From: Liriodendron chinense
Taxonomy: Eukaryota > Streptophyta > Magnoliopsida > Magnoliales > Magnoliaceae
NCBI GenBank assembly: GCA_003013855.2
Contig: PVNU02000424.1
Span: 3,286,001-3,350,000 of the forward strand
DNA length: 64,000 nucleotides
Direction of reading: 5' to 3'
Below the pieces are notes generated by a model that was not told the DNA's origin, did no database searches, and worked only from the letters and a program-made list of their open reading frames with translations. The position numbers were made by a program, and so were the translations under genes. Below, in pieces: positions 21,822 through 33,405 of the stretch. Position 1 is the first letter of the stretch; every line of letters begins with the position of its first letter.

Positions 21822-22068
21822 TGTTTAGAGGGATGCACAATACGATGGATCTCACAATCCCTAACCAACTGAATTTTGAGATATCAATGAATAAACAATC
21901 ACCACACACGACACAAAAGCTTTTTTACGTAGAAAACCCTCTAGGAATGGAGGTAAAAACCACGAGACCTCTTTCAGTCAACAAATCCACTATGTAAGAA
22001 TGTTTACACAACAATCATGAGCTTATAACATGCTTGGATTCAAATATCCTCACCCTTAGGTAGATTAC
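21822..22068 (-). repeat. E 5' LTR, inner part
   Basis: Starts TGTTTAGAGGGATGCACAAT and matches 3203-3450. It is interrupted at 22069 by solo LTR G; ATTAC at 22064-22068 is G's left duplication. Confidence 0.88.
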
Positions 22069-24108
22069 TGTTCGCTTACCTCAAGTGCAAGGCTGCGATG
22101 TAGTAATAATCTTGGTAAGATCGAGGTCGATCCAGAAGGAAGGAAGTAAATAATTTGAATTATACTATTAACTATAATCTTAAAAGGGGTTTATGAAATC
22201 GGTTTTTAAACATGAAACAGAAAAATCTGATAATAAGGAATAACTAGAGCATCAAGGATCCACTTATAGCTCTCCTTGATGTATAATTCATATAGGTTTT
22301 TCAATTACTCAACTAGAATCAAAATCAAATCCTATCTAGCCGGATTATAGAGCGGTCATATTATCAAAATAATCCAACACGTGTTGTTTATCAACATGAT
22401 TCCCTCAATTTAAGTTAGGACTTGAGCACACTCAATTGCATAGGTTAATCCTAGTTCCAATAGATTAAGATCACAACTATGATAATCAGCAAACCTTGTT
22501 ACAAAGCTTAACTTATACCATGGTTTGAAGTTGATTCATTTCACATAAACAAACAATATATATTTCAGAATTTATGAAAAAGATAAAGCTTTGGTTTGAA
22601 GTTCTCACATGAAGATCCAAGTCTAGAGCCTCTTGAATCCGATTCCTCGGAGCGTACAGGTCTAAAACTTGCAAAACAACTAAGTAGTAAAGCATAATTC
22701 TTCAAAACATCCATGAGTCATCATAAGATTAAGAAAAACTAACTTCAACTTTATTCAAACTTAAGCAAACCATTGTTCAACTTTAAAAACGAATTAAACC
22801 ATCTAAGAAAACTATAAGGTTCACCTCTTAGCTCTAGCTAAGAGGTTAGCTAATAAAAAACATATTAAAAACTAGAACTAGAAGTAAGAAAATGAAAAAA
22901 AAAAACTAGCTGTATGAGGTTAGAAAATATCCTATGACTTGAACTCCTTGCTCCCCACGTCCTTGCTTGATTTGGAAGAGAAGAGAACACCTCATTTTAT
23001 AATGTAGCAATAGTACAACAACATAACAGATTTTGTTTCGCTTGGTACGGCTTAACCAATGATCAGATTGCCTTAAAATTTGATTTGTTGCTTCCTTGTA
23101 ATATGATCTTCCTCATAGATGGTTTAGATTTTCAAGATTATCTTCTAAATGGGCCCATTAATCAGATCAGTGACCGCCTCTCAAAATTGCGCAATTCGAG
23201 TACCTTCAGAATCAGTCATCTTGCTTTAACGCTATGAAGTGTATAGAGGTCGGATTGATCTCAAATTTTGAACATTGGTAGAAAACTTCCTCCTATACAT
23301 TATAGATGGCTTAGATTGTCCAAAACAATTCTAAAATGTAATCCGAAAATTAGAACACTTATGGCTTTTTATAAAATCTACGCAGTTGGAATCTCTCTGG
23401 ATGGTCCATCTTTCTTCAACCGGTACGATCAAACCACACATCATTTTGACTTGAAACTTTGTGGTTATTCATATATCGATGTGCTTTAGAAGATGGTCAG
23501 GTTGAATTTTTCATATCAGTACTAGTGGGCCCCAGCCCAATATTAAGTAGGCGGAATCTGAAAACTTTTTGGACAATTTGTATTGTTTTGGCCGCCACGG
23601 TCAATCTATACCTCCGATCGACACGAAATCACTCGGTTATTTCAGTATCAAGCTCCTCTTCGATATGGATGTGTTGGATTTCTAAATATTATCAAGATAG
23701 GCCCCACGAACTAGGCCGAAAAATATAAAATGGGACTGCCTTAGTTTGAAATATGAATTCAGAAAGTGCATGGCCAACCGGCCGGCCGGACCACAAGTCG
23801 GTCTTCATAAAATTGGTCCAGAGACTTTGTTATTTTTGAAGGGTTTGGCTGGCCGGCTGGTGGGTGTGAAAATGTGATTTTTTTAAAATTTTCTTCCTCC
23901 ATTGTATTGCATCTTTCCTTCATCTCTTATCCTTTATTTCTTTGATCTTCAAGGCATGTAAGAAGGGCCTCTAAGCATTATAATGACGAAGTCTCTCTCT
24001 CATTCTTACAACCACAAAACTATGCATTAGATTATTCTTTAAACTGTGAAAATCATGCATAATGTATGATGAATTAGGGTTAGAATATGCACAATTCAGA
24101 ACTCAACA
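22069..24108 (-). mobile_element. Element G: Athila-type gypsy solo LTR
   Basis: Runs from TGTTCGCTTACCTCAAGTGC to GAACTCAACA with perfect ATTAC duplications (22064-22068 and 24109-24113). The GATGTAGTAATAATCTTGGT region and the CCTCTTAGCTCTAGCTAAGAGG hairpin region (about 22825) recur in the other Athila LTRs (33406, 51890, 59702, and inverted at 56065), so the family is clear. Orientation is minus because the plus-strand relative H ends in GCGAACA before its primer site. A TATA-like TTTTATAA is at 22995. A cluster of GGCCGGCCGG words (23775-23870) lies about 770 bp upstream in LTR orientation. Confidence 0.85.
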
Positions 24109-24113
24109 ATTAC

Positions 24114-24491
24114 AACCAAAGAGAATGAATAACAAAGAGATCTTATCAAACCGAGGACCTTGAAGAGGATATAAACACAACCAATGTCATGGATGGATGT
24201 GATGAACCCGATCTTCTCTCTCTTTAATCTTCCTCTCTCTTTTTGCTCAAACTCTTTTTCCTTTTTTTGCTTTTGTTTTGGAATGTGTGTAATGTCTTGT
24301 GTTTTTTCTAATCCCGCTATAACCATGCTTATATAACACTTAAACTGGAATTAGAAACAAAACGGCAAATTGCGTAAAACAGTCACTCGGACTTGTCCGA
24401 GTGATTCGATCGCCCGACTTAGCATGGTCAGTCGCCCGATAATCACCAAACTGCAAATCTCTCCTCACTCCTGAGGAGGAACACCCCATCA
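24114..24491 (-). repeat. E 5' LTR, outer part with promoter
   Basis: Continues the E LTR after G and ends CCCATCA at 24491. On the minus strand TATATAAGC lies at 24328-24336. Upstream are ACGCA (24370) and the words CGGACTTGTCCG, GATCGCCCGA and GGTCAGTCGCCCGA (24385-24440). This is the same order as in the other LTR promoters. Confidence 0.85.
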
Positions 24492-24750
24492 ATGCCAGCC
24501 ATAGGTTGGACCATATCATGTTAATCAGCTGTAACTCATCAGGATGAAGAGAAGATATAAAAATCAACTTGATCCAAAACTTAGGTGGGCTGCATCATGG
24601 GAATTTACAGGTTTTAGGAGAAATTTTACATATTATTTATATTGACGAGGTAGGGCTGAGATTTTATTGGCCAATCTCTTGAATGCACAGTGAACATAAT
24701 GCTTCTTACCCAATGGACGGAGTGGATTTCACATATACAACATATGGCCC
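24492..24750. repeat. Foldback repeat, right half (split by element E)
   Basis: Begins with E's right duplication ATGCC. Toward 24710-24750 it contains AATGGACGGAGTGGATTTCA and ATATGGCCCAACT, the inverse of the left half at 3058-3105. Together the two halves give an element of roughly 400 bp. Confidence 0.6.
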
Positions 24751-25504
24751 AACTCAGCATGGGTGTGTAAAAGAGGTGTTGTAGACTATTCTAAGTCCAA
24801 ATGAACTAATATGGAAGCTTTGGAACCCCCTGGATTTGAAATCCCTGGTTATGTTTGGCACCCTAGATTTGGAATCCCCTGTCATCCAAAAGTATGATAT
24901 TTGCAGGGGTTTAAATTTAATTACTAAATTAACTTTAATATCTCTAATTATTATATGTATGTAATGTTCGACACAATGGTTGTAATAAGCCCATTGAAAT
25001 ATATACTTTGACCGAAAATGATGAAATTCCAAGTCTCGAATGGGCCACAAGCGTAGGATCACATCCAAGTGGCTAACCTATGAATGTTAACCGTTGATTT
25101 CCATGGACAATGTTTTGACGATGCAGATCATCCTATTAAAGTAATTTTGGTGATGCTGTTGATGATCTAATTGTTTTGAGATATCATCAGTGGGCCATGG
25201 GCTCAATAGATTAGTAGCCTAGTGACACACATATTACATATGTGACTTTTGGAAAGATTTTAGATGTAATCCAAGCTTCTTCCTTAGATTACAAACCCCC
25301 TCATTGGGGGCATTTGAAACCCTCTGGATTTGAAACCTCAGTTGCTTTTTGTGCCAAACACACAAGGAAATTTGAAACCCCCTCAAACCCTCCTCATATC
25401 CCCAAATCCATGGTGACAAGCGGGCCCTTAATCATGGCTCAAAACTTTTAAGAAAATATATCAATCACATTCATTCTATTTCAATTCAGCTAGTAGTTCC
25501 TATT
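24751..25504. other. Noncoding DNA, possible decayed MITE
   Basis: GGATTTGAAATCC, ATGTTTGGCACC and GGAACCCC words at 24815-24870 recur inverted at 25310-25385 (GTGCCAAACAC, TTTGAAACCCC), suggesting an inverted-repeat element of about 600 bp. No termini or duplication could be fixed. No gene was seen. Confidence 0.35.
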
Positions 25505-25945
25505 GTCGGAAGCTATGTGGGGCCAACAGAGATGCCTGTGTCAAATCCACTCCGTCCATGAATTTGTGAAGGCCACAATAGGACAGGGATCAAAAAATCA
25601 GGAAAATCCAAGCCACGCCTCACGAAACAGTGAGAACGGAAATGTCCACGGTTGAAACATTCATGGAGCCGACCATGATGTATATATGCAATCCAAACTG
25701 TTGATACGGTTCTTACCACTCAGATAAACTGTATGCAGAAATATCATCCTGATACAAAACTTCTTTGGGCCCCACAAAGTTTTCAATGGCGAGTATTCAA
25801 TCCCTTCTGTTTTGTGTGGTGTGTCCCACATGCGTTTTTTTTTTTTCTGCCTGGTTTTTGAAATCCTGTCTATTGTGGCCCTTGGAAATTGATGGACGGA
25901 GTGGATTTGTCACACATATCACTGTGGGCCCCCACATAACTCAAG
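25505..25945. repeat. Foldback MITE-like element
   Basis: The left arm (about 25510-25640) has CTATGTGGGGCCAACAG, then AAATCCACTCCGTCCATGAA, then GGCCACAATAGGACAGG. The right arm (about 25800-25945) has the inverse: CCTGTCTATTGTGGCCCTTG, then TTGATGGACGGAGTGGATTT, then CTGTGGGCCCCCACATA. A T run interrupts the right arm at 25837. Same family as 183-672. Confidence 0.7.
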
Positions 25946-26718
25946 CAATTGGCGTCCAGGCAGAAACACATGGGCATGTGCTAGAGTTGGAGATGGGCGA
26001 GGTCACAGTCGGCCCACCTATGTTTTCCAACCCATTTGTTAATCAGCCTGAAGTTTTGGCCTGGCCACATCCTGGCCTTTTACCAGGCCTGCCCAACCCA
26101 TTTGTTCTGGCTCACTCCTGAGGTCAGGAGCTAAAAATTATAGCCCTTGATGTGCTACACGTGGTGGGCCCATTGCTGACCTAGCATGATGGTCCTAAAT
26201 GCAATATTTTCACTCACTATAGTAATGCATGAAGTGGGCCCATTGACGCGATCATACACTGAAGACCCGACTGCTCTATCCAATACGGTTCAATAAAAAA
26301 ATCGTTGATTTATGATGGCCCACCAAATGGGCGAATCCTACCTTCTCCCACATGTGAGCTATAAATTAATTACGTCTTAAAGATTGAAAACAGTGTTGAC
26401 GCTCTTCAAATCTTATCCATTTAGACTACTAGATCCTGATAGTTGTCACAAAACATTTATGGTAAGTGGGAAAGATCATGCTCACAGCTACCAACATTCC
26501 CAACAACATATATCCATGTTGGTATTTATGCTTGGTTCACAAAAAAATAGGACTATTCATGATTCAAGTGGGCCACACCAAGAAAAACAAGCTTAGAGAG
26601 TGAGTTTTGTCCTATATACTCTTTTCATCTATGTGGTCCACCTAAATTACTGATGGGGATGATTTTTGGTTCTCGAGGATGATTTTTGGTTCTCAAGCTT
26701 AATATGGGGTGACATACA
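25946..26718. other. Unassigned noncoding DNA
   Basis: Contains isolated GTGGGCCCATTG and TGGTCCACCTAAAT words of the foldback vocabulary and a short direct repeat GATGATTTTTGGTTCTCRAG (26657 and 26677). No gene supported. Confidence 0.4.
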
Positions 26719-27313
26719 TGTTGAATGGAGTCTTCAAAGTAGACAAAGTCCGGCGGTAATCGGTCGACCAACTGTTATGGTTGGATGATCGAAAATACCC
26801 CGAATATTGCAAATTGGCCTTTGGATAATTTTAGACAGCTTCGAGTGGCCAAACTTAGAGGCTCGGGCAACTAACGATATTCAGAATTATGTATAAAACT
26901 CTTTAGAAATTTTTTTGTCGTCAGACGACTGAAGGGGTGGTTGGGTGGTGTCGAGCGACCGACCGATCGACCGTCGGTTTCAACAGTTTTGCACGGTTTT
27001 GCGTAAGTTGTTTCTAATTTCAGTTATGGGCTATATAAGTGGGTGTAATCTTGATTAGGGTAAGTTTAAGACATGTTTAAGGGTTTGAGAGAGTTTTGTG
27101 AGAGAGAAATCTAGGGTTTTCTCTTGGAGCTTGATTCGGGTAAGTTCATCTCTTGTAACGTTGATTTCATAGTGCATTGATCGCTTTGTGCCGTAGTTTT
27201 TTCCCACAAGGGCTTTTTCACATAAATTTGGAGTGTTCTTTTGTGTTGATTTACTTGTGTGATTGTGAGTGCTTTGCTTGATTCTTCTCTTTGTGTTTCC
27301 ACGAGTCCTAACA
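26719..27313 (+). repeat. M 5' LTR with promoter
   Basis: The right end CCTAACA at 27313 is fixed by the primer site. The left end TGTTGAATGG at 26719 is the best TG candidate but has no duplication to confirm it. GGTCGACC and GACCGACCGATCGACC words cluster at 26745-26980. They are followed by TTTGCGTAAG (26998) and the TATA box TATATAA (27032-27038). Confidence 0.65.
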
Positions 27314-27315
27314 AG

Positions 27316-27327
27316 TGGCATCAGAGC
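27316..27327 (+). promoter_or_regulatory. M primer binding site
   Basis: TGGCATCAGAGC lies two bases after the LTR end, one base different from the standard copia Met-tRNA primer site. Confidence 0.88.
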
Positions 27328-27367
27328 TAACATTGGGAGGCAGACAAAATCTGAAAGTGAATTATCA

Positions 27368-28110
27368 ATGGCATCTAGCATGAAGTTCGACGTTAAGAAA
27401 TATTCTGGTAAAAATAACTTTGAACTTCGGAAGGTGAAGATGAGGGGCCTTCTAATTCAACAAGGATTGGAAGACGCACTCCTTGGAAGTGACCGAAATC
27501 AATGAAAGAAGAAGAGTGAAACAAGTTGGATCAAAAGGCCAATATCTTAATCCAATTGTGCCTAACGGATGAGGTCCTCTATAATGTCATGAGAGAGAAG
27601 ATTGGGGTTAATACATGGGCAAAGTTAGAGAACATCTATGCGAAGAAGTCTCTTGAGAATGGTTTGTATTTGAAGCTTCATTTGTTCAATCTGAAGATGG
27701 TAAAGGGGGCTGATGTTGAAAGCCACATTAGTAACTTCAACAGGTATAATTGTAAGTTGTTAGACGTGGATGATATGAATAAGGACAAAGATAAAGCATT
27801 ATTATGTTGAACTCTTTCCTAGCATCGTATGAGTTGTTCAAAGACTCTTTGTATGCCGGTAAGGCGACCATTAGTATTGAGACTGTTATCTCAACCCTCC
27901 AGTTGAAGGCAATGAGAAAGAAGGGTGACAATGTGGGTTCCTCTACAGATGCACTGGTTATGAGGGATAAAAATTCTGATCGGGATAGAAGATCTTCGCG
28001 ATAGAGATCTAAATCCAAGGGCAATGGCAAATGACAATTGAAGTCTTGGAGTTGTGGACAAACGGGACACATGAAGAGGGATTGTCAAAATCCCAAGTAA
28101 AAAAAAAGAG
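27368..28110 (+). pseudogene. M gag remnant
   Basis: The ATG at 27368 starts MASSMKFDVKKYSGKNNFE, a typical copia Gag opening, 41 bp after the primer site. Stops follow at about 27503. The UBN2-type domain continues in frame pieces at 27526-27810 and 27804-28004 (LENGLYLKLHLF, FLASYELFKDSLYAG). The zinc knuckle near 28040 reads SWSCGQTGHMKRDC, in which the first cysteine of the usual CX2CX4HX4C is serine. It is inactive. Confidence 0.85.
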
Positions 28111-28259
28111 TAGTCAGATAAACCTTCAAGGGAGGCTAATACCGTAGAATCTATAGAGGATGTGAGCAATGGTTGCGAGGTGTTAACTGTATCCAAATCT
28201 GGGTATCTCAGTGATTAATAGATTTTGTATTCAAGTGCTTTGTATCACATGTGTCTTTG

Positions 28260-29427
28260 TTAGAGCCCACTCACCGCATATAGAGAGTATGATGGTGGTT
28301 CCGTGTTCTTGGGTGATGACTTTGCATGCAAGGTTGTTGGTATTGGTTTGGTGCGCATCAGGATGTTCGATGGGATCGAACGAATTCTAACAGATGTGAG
28401 GCATGTCCCTAAGTTGAAGAAGAATTTGATATCTCTTAGTGCACTTAAGGCAATAGAGTGCAAATTCACCGATTTCGATCATGTCCTTAAAGTTTCAAAG
28501 GGGGCACTCGTCTTTATGAAAGTATAGAAGAAAGGTAACCTATATAGGTTGATCAGGAGCACTTCATCAGGTGGAGTTGCAACACCTATAGCAAATTCCG
28601 CATCTGCACATATTTGGCATGTGCGCATGGGCCACATAAGAGTGTGTGGCATGAATGTACTTTCTGATCGTTGCTTGATTTTAACTTTTAAAAGTTTTCA
28701 TTTTATATGCAAGCATTGTATGTATGGTAAACAGTCAAGGTTGTCTTTTAAATTTGGAAAGCATGTATGTAAATAAGTGTTAAAGTATGTGCATTCAGAC
28801 GTACGGGGGGCGTCACCTATTGTTTCTGGTGGAGGGTCATCATGGTTTGTTTCATTCATTGATGACTATTCTAGAAAGGTATGGGCCTATTTTTCGAAAG
28901 ATAAATCCGATATTTTCAACACCTTCAAGCATTGAAAGGCGACGGTGGAAAAGTTAGGGCAGAAGGTGAAGGTGTTGAGGACCAATAACGGTAGAGAATT
29001 CACTTCTGAAAAATTCAATGAGTTTTGTAAAGATGAAGGGACCGTGGGCACCACACAGTGCACCACACACCCTGAACAGAATGGTGTGGCTGAGCGGATA
29101 AATCAGACTCGCTTGGACAGGGCCCAATGCATGATCGATAATGTTAGGTTGGGCAAGGAGATGTAGACTAAGGTTGTTAACACGGCTTGTTACTTGATTA
29201 ATCGGTCCCCTTCTATGGCTACTGATTGTAAGATTCCAAAGAAAATGTGGAGTGGTCAGCAGGTAGACTACTCGGGATCGCGTGTCTTTAGGTTGTGAGG
29301 CTTACTCTCATGTACCGTCAGTTGAGAGAGATAAGCTGGACCAAAGGGCCATAAAGTGCATTTTTGTAGGCTACGGTGATGGTGTGAAGGGATAAAGGCT
29401 ATATGACCTTGTTACACAGAAGATCAC
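28260..29427 (+). pseudogene. M protease C-terminus and integrase remnant
   Basis: The protease tail has VRHVPKLKKNLISLSAL (28394-28445). The GAG-pre-integrase segment has HIWHVRMGH and CKHCMYGKQSR (28610-28740). The integrase core has SFIDDYSRKVWAY (28853-28890), then RTNNGREF where RTDNG is expected, then PEQNGVAERIN (29070-29105). The Asp to Asn change removes the second catalytic acid. Several stops interrupt the frame. The C-terminal part stops abruptly within the YDLVTQKIT segment at 29427 because of the next insertion. Confidence 0.87.
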
Positions 29428-30922
29428 TATAATGCCCCGATTTCGCAACCCGAGTTTTAGACCCGTGTTCCGAAGACCCGAGCATTAACCTATGAAGATA
29501 ACCCCCATCTTAACAAGTATATTTTTTCCTTTTGTATGAGCATTCAAAGCGGAGGTAAACCAAGTCATGAATTAAAAGAAATATCCAATTTATACACACA
29601 AATTATCCAAGTGGTGCCCATAGGGCTTATACAACCCAAATGTCTCAAATGTACATAAAGTTACAGGAGCAACTAATTTAATCATAAAAGAAAATGAATG
29701 CAACTAAACTTGGGCTGCGTGATCATCGAGCTTCTTCACCCTATGGTTCACACTAGCAACTACAGGTCCATCATCTAAATCACCTGAAATAACTAAGTAT
29801 GGTTTGGCAACGTCAATCGTTATCATAGTGAGGTAAAACCATCCAAGATACACAATCTTTAAACATGGATTATTGAAAACAATATATAATGCAATGGATA
29901 GAATCTAGAGTTCGAGGAGACACAACATTCAATCCAAAGCTCACAATTATAATCCAAATTACAATTTAAAGTGGACACAAGGAAATATGATCTATTCATC
30001 GCAAGTATAACACAACTACTACAATAATCAATTCCCAATTTAGTCTTGATTAATGCATGGATACATGAAATGCTCCTCAGACTTGGGGATGCACATCCAA
30101 CTGGAACAGTAAAGATCTCGAAGTGGCTAGTCACTAGTGAAAGTAAACAAAGGCACACTGCTCACAGTGACTAATACACACACAAACTTGGGTCGATCGT
30201 CGGTGGTCTGTGAGCCAGTGAAAATATCACAAGAAATGGTACGTGCTATCACAGCATCTAGATTAGCCACTTATTATCACCCACACTGCCTTTCAAAATA
30301 CCTAGTCTCCAAAATCACCTGACAAAATAAAAGAACTGACAGTAACATAACTCATCATCAATGTTACCCACAATGTACATAGAATCGACAGTAATGTGGC
30401 TCATCACTAACATTACCCACAAAAACATAGCTCGTCTTCAATGTTACCCGCAATTTACATAGAACTGATAGTAATGTGGCTCTTCACCAATACTACCCGT
30501 AAATACCATGATATGCATGATTATCTAACCTTTATTAGTCCGGTTTATAAATATCTCATTTAATGCTCACGGTCACTATGGGGAGTTGCGTGCAACCCAA
30601 CATAGGTCAACAGCTCGGACAGAGTGCCATAGTCCTAATTAGAGGAACATAGGTGTTATCCAATAAAGTTTCAAGTATTCTCATTTACATATGTCACTTA
30701 AAAGTCCCACAATAATCCACAAATAATATTCACCATCCTATGCTTACATTAATGTTCTACAAACAATTTTCACCAAAGCCAAATAGGCCACACCCCAAAT
30801 AATATCATCCAACAAAAATGATTACAAAAACCATGTAGGCATATCCAATTTACAAGATGGTGAGTTATAATTAGATAAGGTTTAATCAATTGATCAAATG
30901 GCCATTAGTCAAAGGATAAGTT
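29428..30922. mobile_element. B-family element fragment (B2)
   Basis: Begins TATAATGCCCCGATTTCGCA, corresponding to TGTAACGCTCCGATTTTCAT of element B, and keeps B's ACCCGAG words and CATAGGGCTTATACAA (29620). It also has the paired CGACAGTAATGTGGCTCATC phrases and GCTCACGGTCACTATGGGG (30567). Only the first 1.5 kb is present before the F-family LTR at 30923. The copy shows about four tandem versions of the GACAGTAA...ATTACCC phrase (30335-30500), against two in B. No coding capacity. Confidence 0.7.
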
Positions 30923-31889
30923 TGTTAGTACACTTTTCTGTGGCATACTAGTACACCTTATTTGTCAATCATGTACGTCCATGTATTGTAATATCGGTTG
31001 AGCCTTGGCAAGCTGAAAACCGAAGATTCAAGTGGACAAGAAGTATCAAGGAAGAAGAAACAGGTAACTGAGATGCCTTGGTGACCCTATCCCTTAGAAC
31101 AAAAAAACCTAAACCTCTTGATGGCTTGGAACCCAATAGGTATACCTTTAGTCATCTTATAATGGCCTTAAATGTCCCAAAAGACCACCCTAAGTAAGGC
31201 CTAAGAGGGTCATCAGCTGCTATAAAAATACAAAGAAAATAGCAGAACTCATAGTGTTATTGATGACTAGTTGACTAGTTGACAGCACTATCTACCGGTC
31301 AACAGTCTAATCGACCGACCGATAATGGCCAAAATCTGGACAACAATTGACAATCAGTCCTGAAGAAAATCGGACGATTGATGGGTTAATGCGACGACTG
31401 ATAGGTCTTGTCAACCGGTGACACACCTGGTCGACCGGTCGCAAATGGCCAAAATGGGACAACAACCCAACCCAAGTCCCAGGCCTAATTAAGTCCATTA
31501 ACGGCCTTTATCAACCGGTCGACAGCTCAGATCGACCAGTCGACAAGTAACCAGTTATGCCCATTTTCTATCTGTTGGAGCTCGAATTTTTCAAAGCTCA
31601 AATGAAGATGAACTTATTTCCTCTTGATCTCTAGATTTTTAGGCACTAAAACCCATAGGTATATCCTTTATCTAAGCCTCTTTAGAGATCCTAATAGGTG
31701 AATTCTTCTGGGCAATAACATTCCCATTAATTGTAGAGAATTCACCACCTGCTGTCACTCTGGTCACCTTAAGAAGATCAAATGTAAGGTGATTGATCAT
31801 TGGAGTTGAGCCATTGACAACGCATCGGCAACAAGATCGGGGGAGTAATGAGGAGTTGATTCAAGCATGAGAGAGCGAGAAGAAGCAAT
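30923..31889 (+). repeat. F-family LTR, 5' portion (D1)
   Basis: Begins TGTTAGTACACTTTTCTGTG and follows the F LTR for about 970 bp. Its inverted-repeat cluster (31250-31560) uses CTACCGGTCAAC, GACCGACCGATAATGG and GGTCGACCGGTCGC words. The TATA region is missing. It stops at 31890, where a different element starts. Confidence 0.75.
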
Positions 31890-32164
31890 TGTAACGCCCC
31901 GTAAAATCACATTTTCTAAAGCTGAACACGCCCTCGGGCCACATCATGCACACGTCACCTTGACCTAATTAATTAACCACCCTTAACCTTAAAAGAACCA
32001 TAATATCACTAAGATAAACTTAGATGTACTCGTAATAGGCTCTTATACCACCCATCATAGGACCAACGAATTCGAAACTTGGGTGGAATAACTTTCTCGT
32101 CGGGCTTGACGACCTTGGGTGGCTGTCATCAGGAAGCCAGCGTCCGAAATTGCGTAATTATAAG
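31890..32164. mobile_element. Fragment L with TGTAACGCCCCG end
   Basis: Starts TGTAACGCCCCGTAAAATCA, similar to the B-type terminus, then CACGCCCTCGGGCC. It runs for 275 bp with no second terminus or duplication recognised. It is probably a fragment of another long LTR, wedged between two F-family pieces. Confidence 0.4.
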
Positions 32165-33405
32165 TGTAATTACGTCGGCAGTCTAACACGACACCCTACG
32201 CATATACGCGGAAGCTTGGCGAAGCTTGTAAAACTATGGCTAAGTCCTAGAGGAGGGGTGATTAGGACCGTTTTAAAATTCATTTTGAAAACCTCTCGCC
32301 TAATTAAACTAATTAGCAATTATAAAATAATTAAACAAGAACACTTAGCTTCTAAGCTTAAGTGGGTCTAATCACAAGGCTAGCATATGATAAACATTTA
32401 AACAACCTAGCCTAAGCATGCATAGATAATCAAATGATTTAACTAATAAAAACCTAATCTATGTAACCTATATAGACTGTATGAGAATGGATCATATAAG
32501 TTCAAGTCTAGACTACTTAGTGAAAGTACATCTTACGTGTGAATGTGCCTATCTAGTGCTTAGCATACATTCCTATCAAGCATTCATAATTAAACAATTA
32601 AATATACAATGCTAAGATAACAATGTGCTCAAATCAATCATAAACACAAGAATGTAAGTGGTTTGACTTTAGGTCTACTCCACTCCTGGTTTAAGTACTC
32701 ATCCTTGAGCACACCGAAATTCACTAGGGAGTTTAAATCAAGTTCCTCCAACCTAGGTGTTTCAAATCAGTTCCACCCTATCGGGGAGTTTGAGAAGGTT
32801 CATCCTAACCTATGATGGAGATTTTACTGGTTCATCTCTCAACTAGGATGTTTACAGGTTCCATCCAACCTAGAAGCTTGACAATGTTCCTTCTAACCCT
32901 TCAGTTCCAATCTAAGAACCTAGCATATACTCCCGCGTGAGGCTCCCCTTGGAGACTTATGTAAGTATGTAAATTCAAACTCCCACACTCAATCCTCCAT
33001 GAGGAAGGAATGCAACCAGACTCTCACAATGACACTTACTTGTCAGATGAGCCCCTTATTTAGCGCCTTCTTGGGTTGCTTGATCTCTGCTCTTCCATGC
33101 TTCAATCAGCTCCCCTTGCTCCCTCAATCGTGTTGCCGCTCCGTTTCCAATGCTTCAGATCCATCAATCAATCACCTGCATATGATGCTCTTGAGATGAC
33201 CAAGGTGATAGGAGATGGTGTGAATTCTCTACAACTAGTAAGAGTTGGTTACCTAAAAGAATTTCACCTAATAGGATCTTTGCAAAGGTTTAGACAAAGG
33301 ATTTACCTATGGTCAAGGTGCCTAAAACATCTAAAAATCAAGAGAAAGCAAGTCAATCTTTATATGAGAGAATGCTTAGAATTAGAGCCGAATGGTATGG
33401 GCAAT
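32165..33405 (-). repeat. F-family LTR, 3' portion, inverted (D2)
   Basis: On the plus strand it starts TGTAATTACGTCGGCAGTCT. This is the inverse of the F LTR end, including GGCTAAGTCCTAGAGG and GCGGAAGCTTGGCG. It continues backward through the LTR for 1241 bp, then is cut by J1 at 33406. Together with D1 it forms an inverted pair overlapping by roughly 250-300 bp of LTR. Confidence 0.75.

Larger units (their letters stand above)
3203..24491 (-). mobile_element. Element E: Ty1/copia retrotransposon, heavily nested
   Basis: The outer ends are TGTTAGGG (3203) and CCCATCA (24491), flanked on both sides by ATGCC (3198-3202 and 24492-24496). Coding modules on the minus strand run gag, zinc knuckle, protease, integrase, RT and RNase H from right to left, which is copia order. 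The primer site near the right LTR reads TGGTATTAGAGC on the minus strand, typical of initiator-Met tRNA priming. The GAG-pre-integrase style (HMSEKGF) suggests the Tork/Tnt1 lineage. Three insertions (F, an F-family solo LTR, and G) account for most of its 21 kb. Stops, frameshifts and altered catalytic residues show it is dead. Confidence 0.9.
26719..29427 (+). mobile_element. Element M: 3'-truncated Ty1/copia retrotransposon
   Basis: The 5' LTR, primer site, gag, protease and most of integrase are present in order. The coding sequence then stops at 29427 where a B-family fragment begins. RT, RNase H and the 3' LTR are not found later in the window. All coding parts carry stops. The GAG-pre-integrase and integrase phrases are of copia type. 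Confidence 0.85.
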
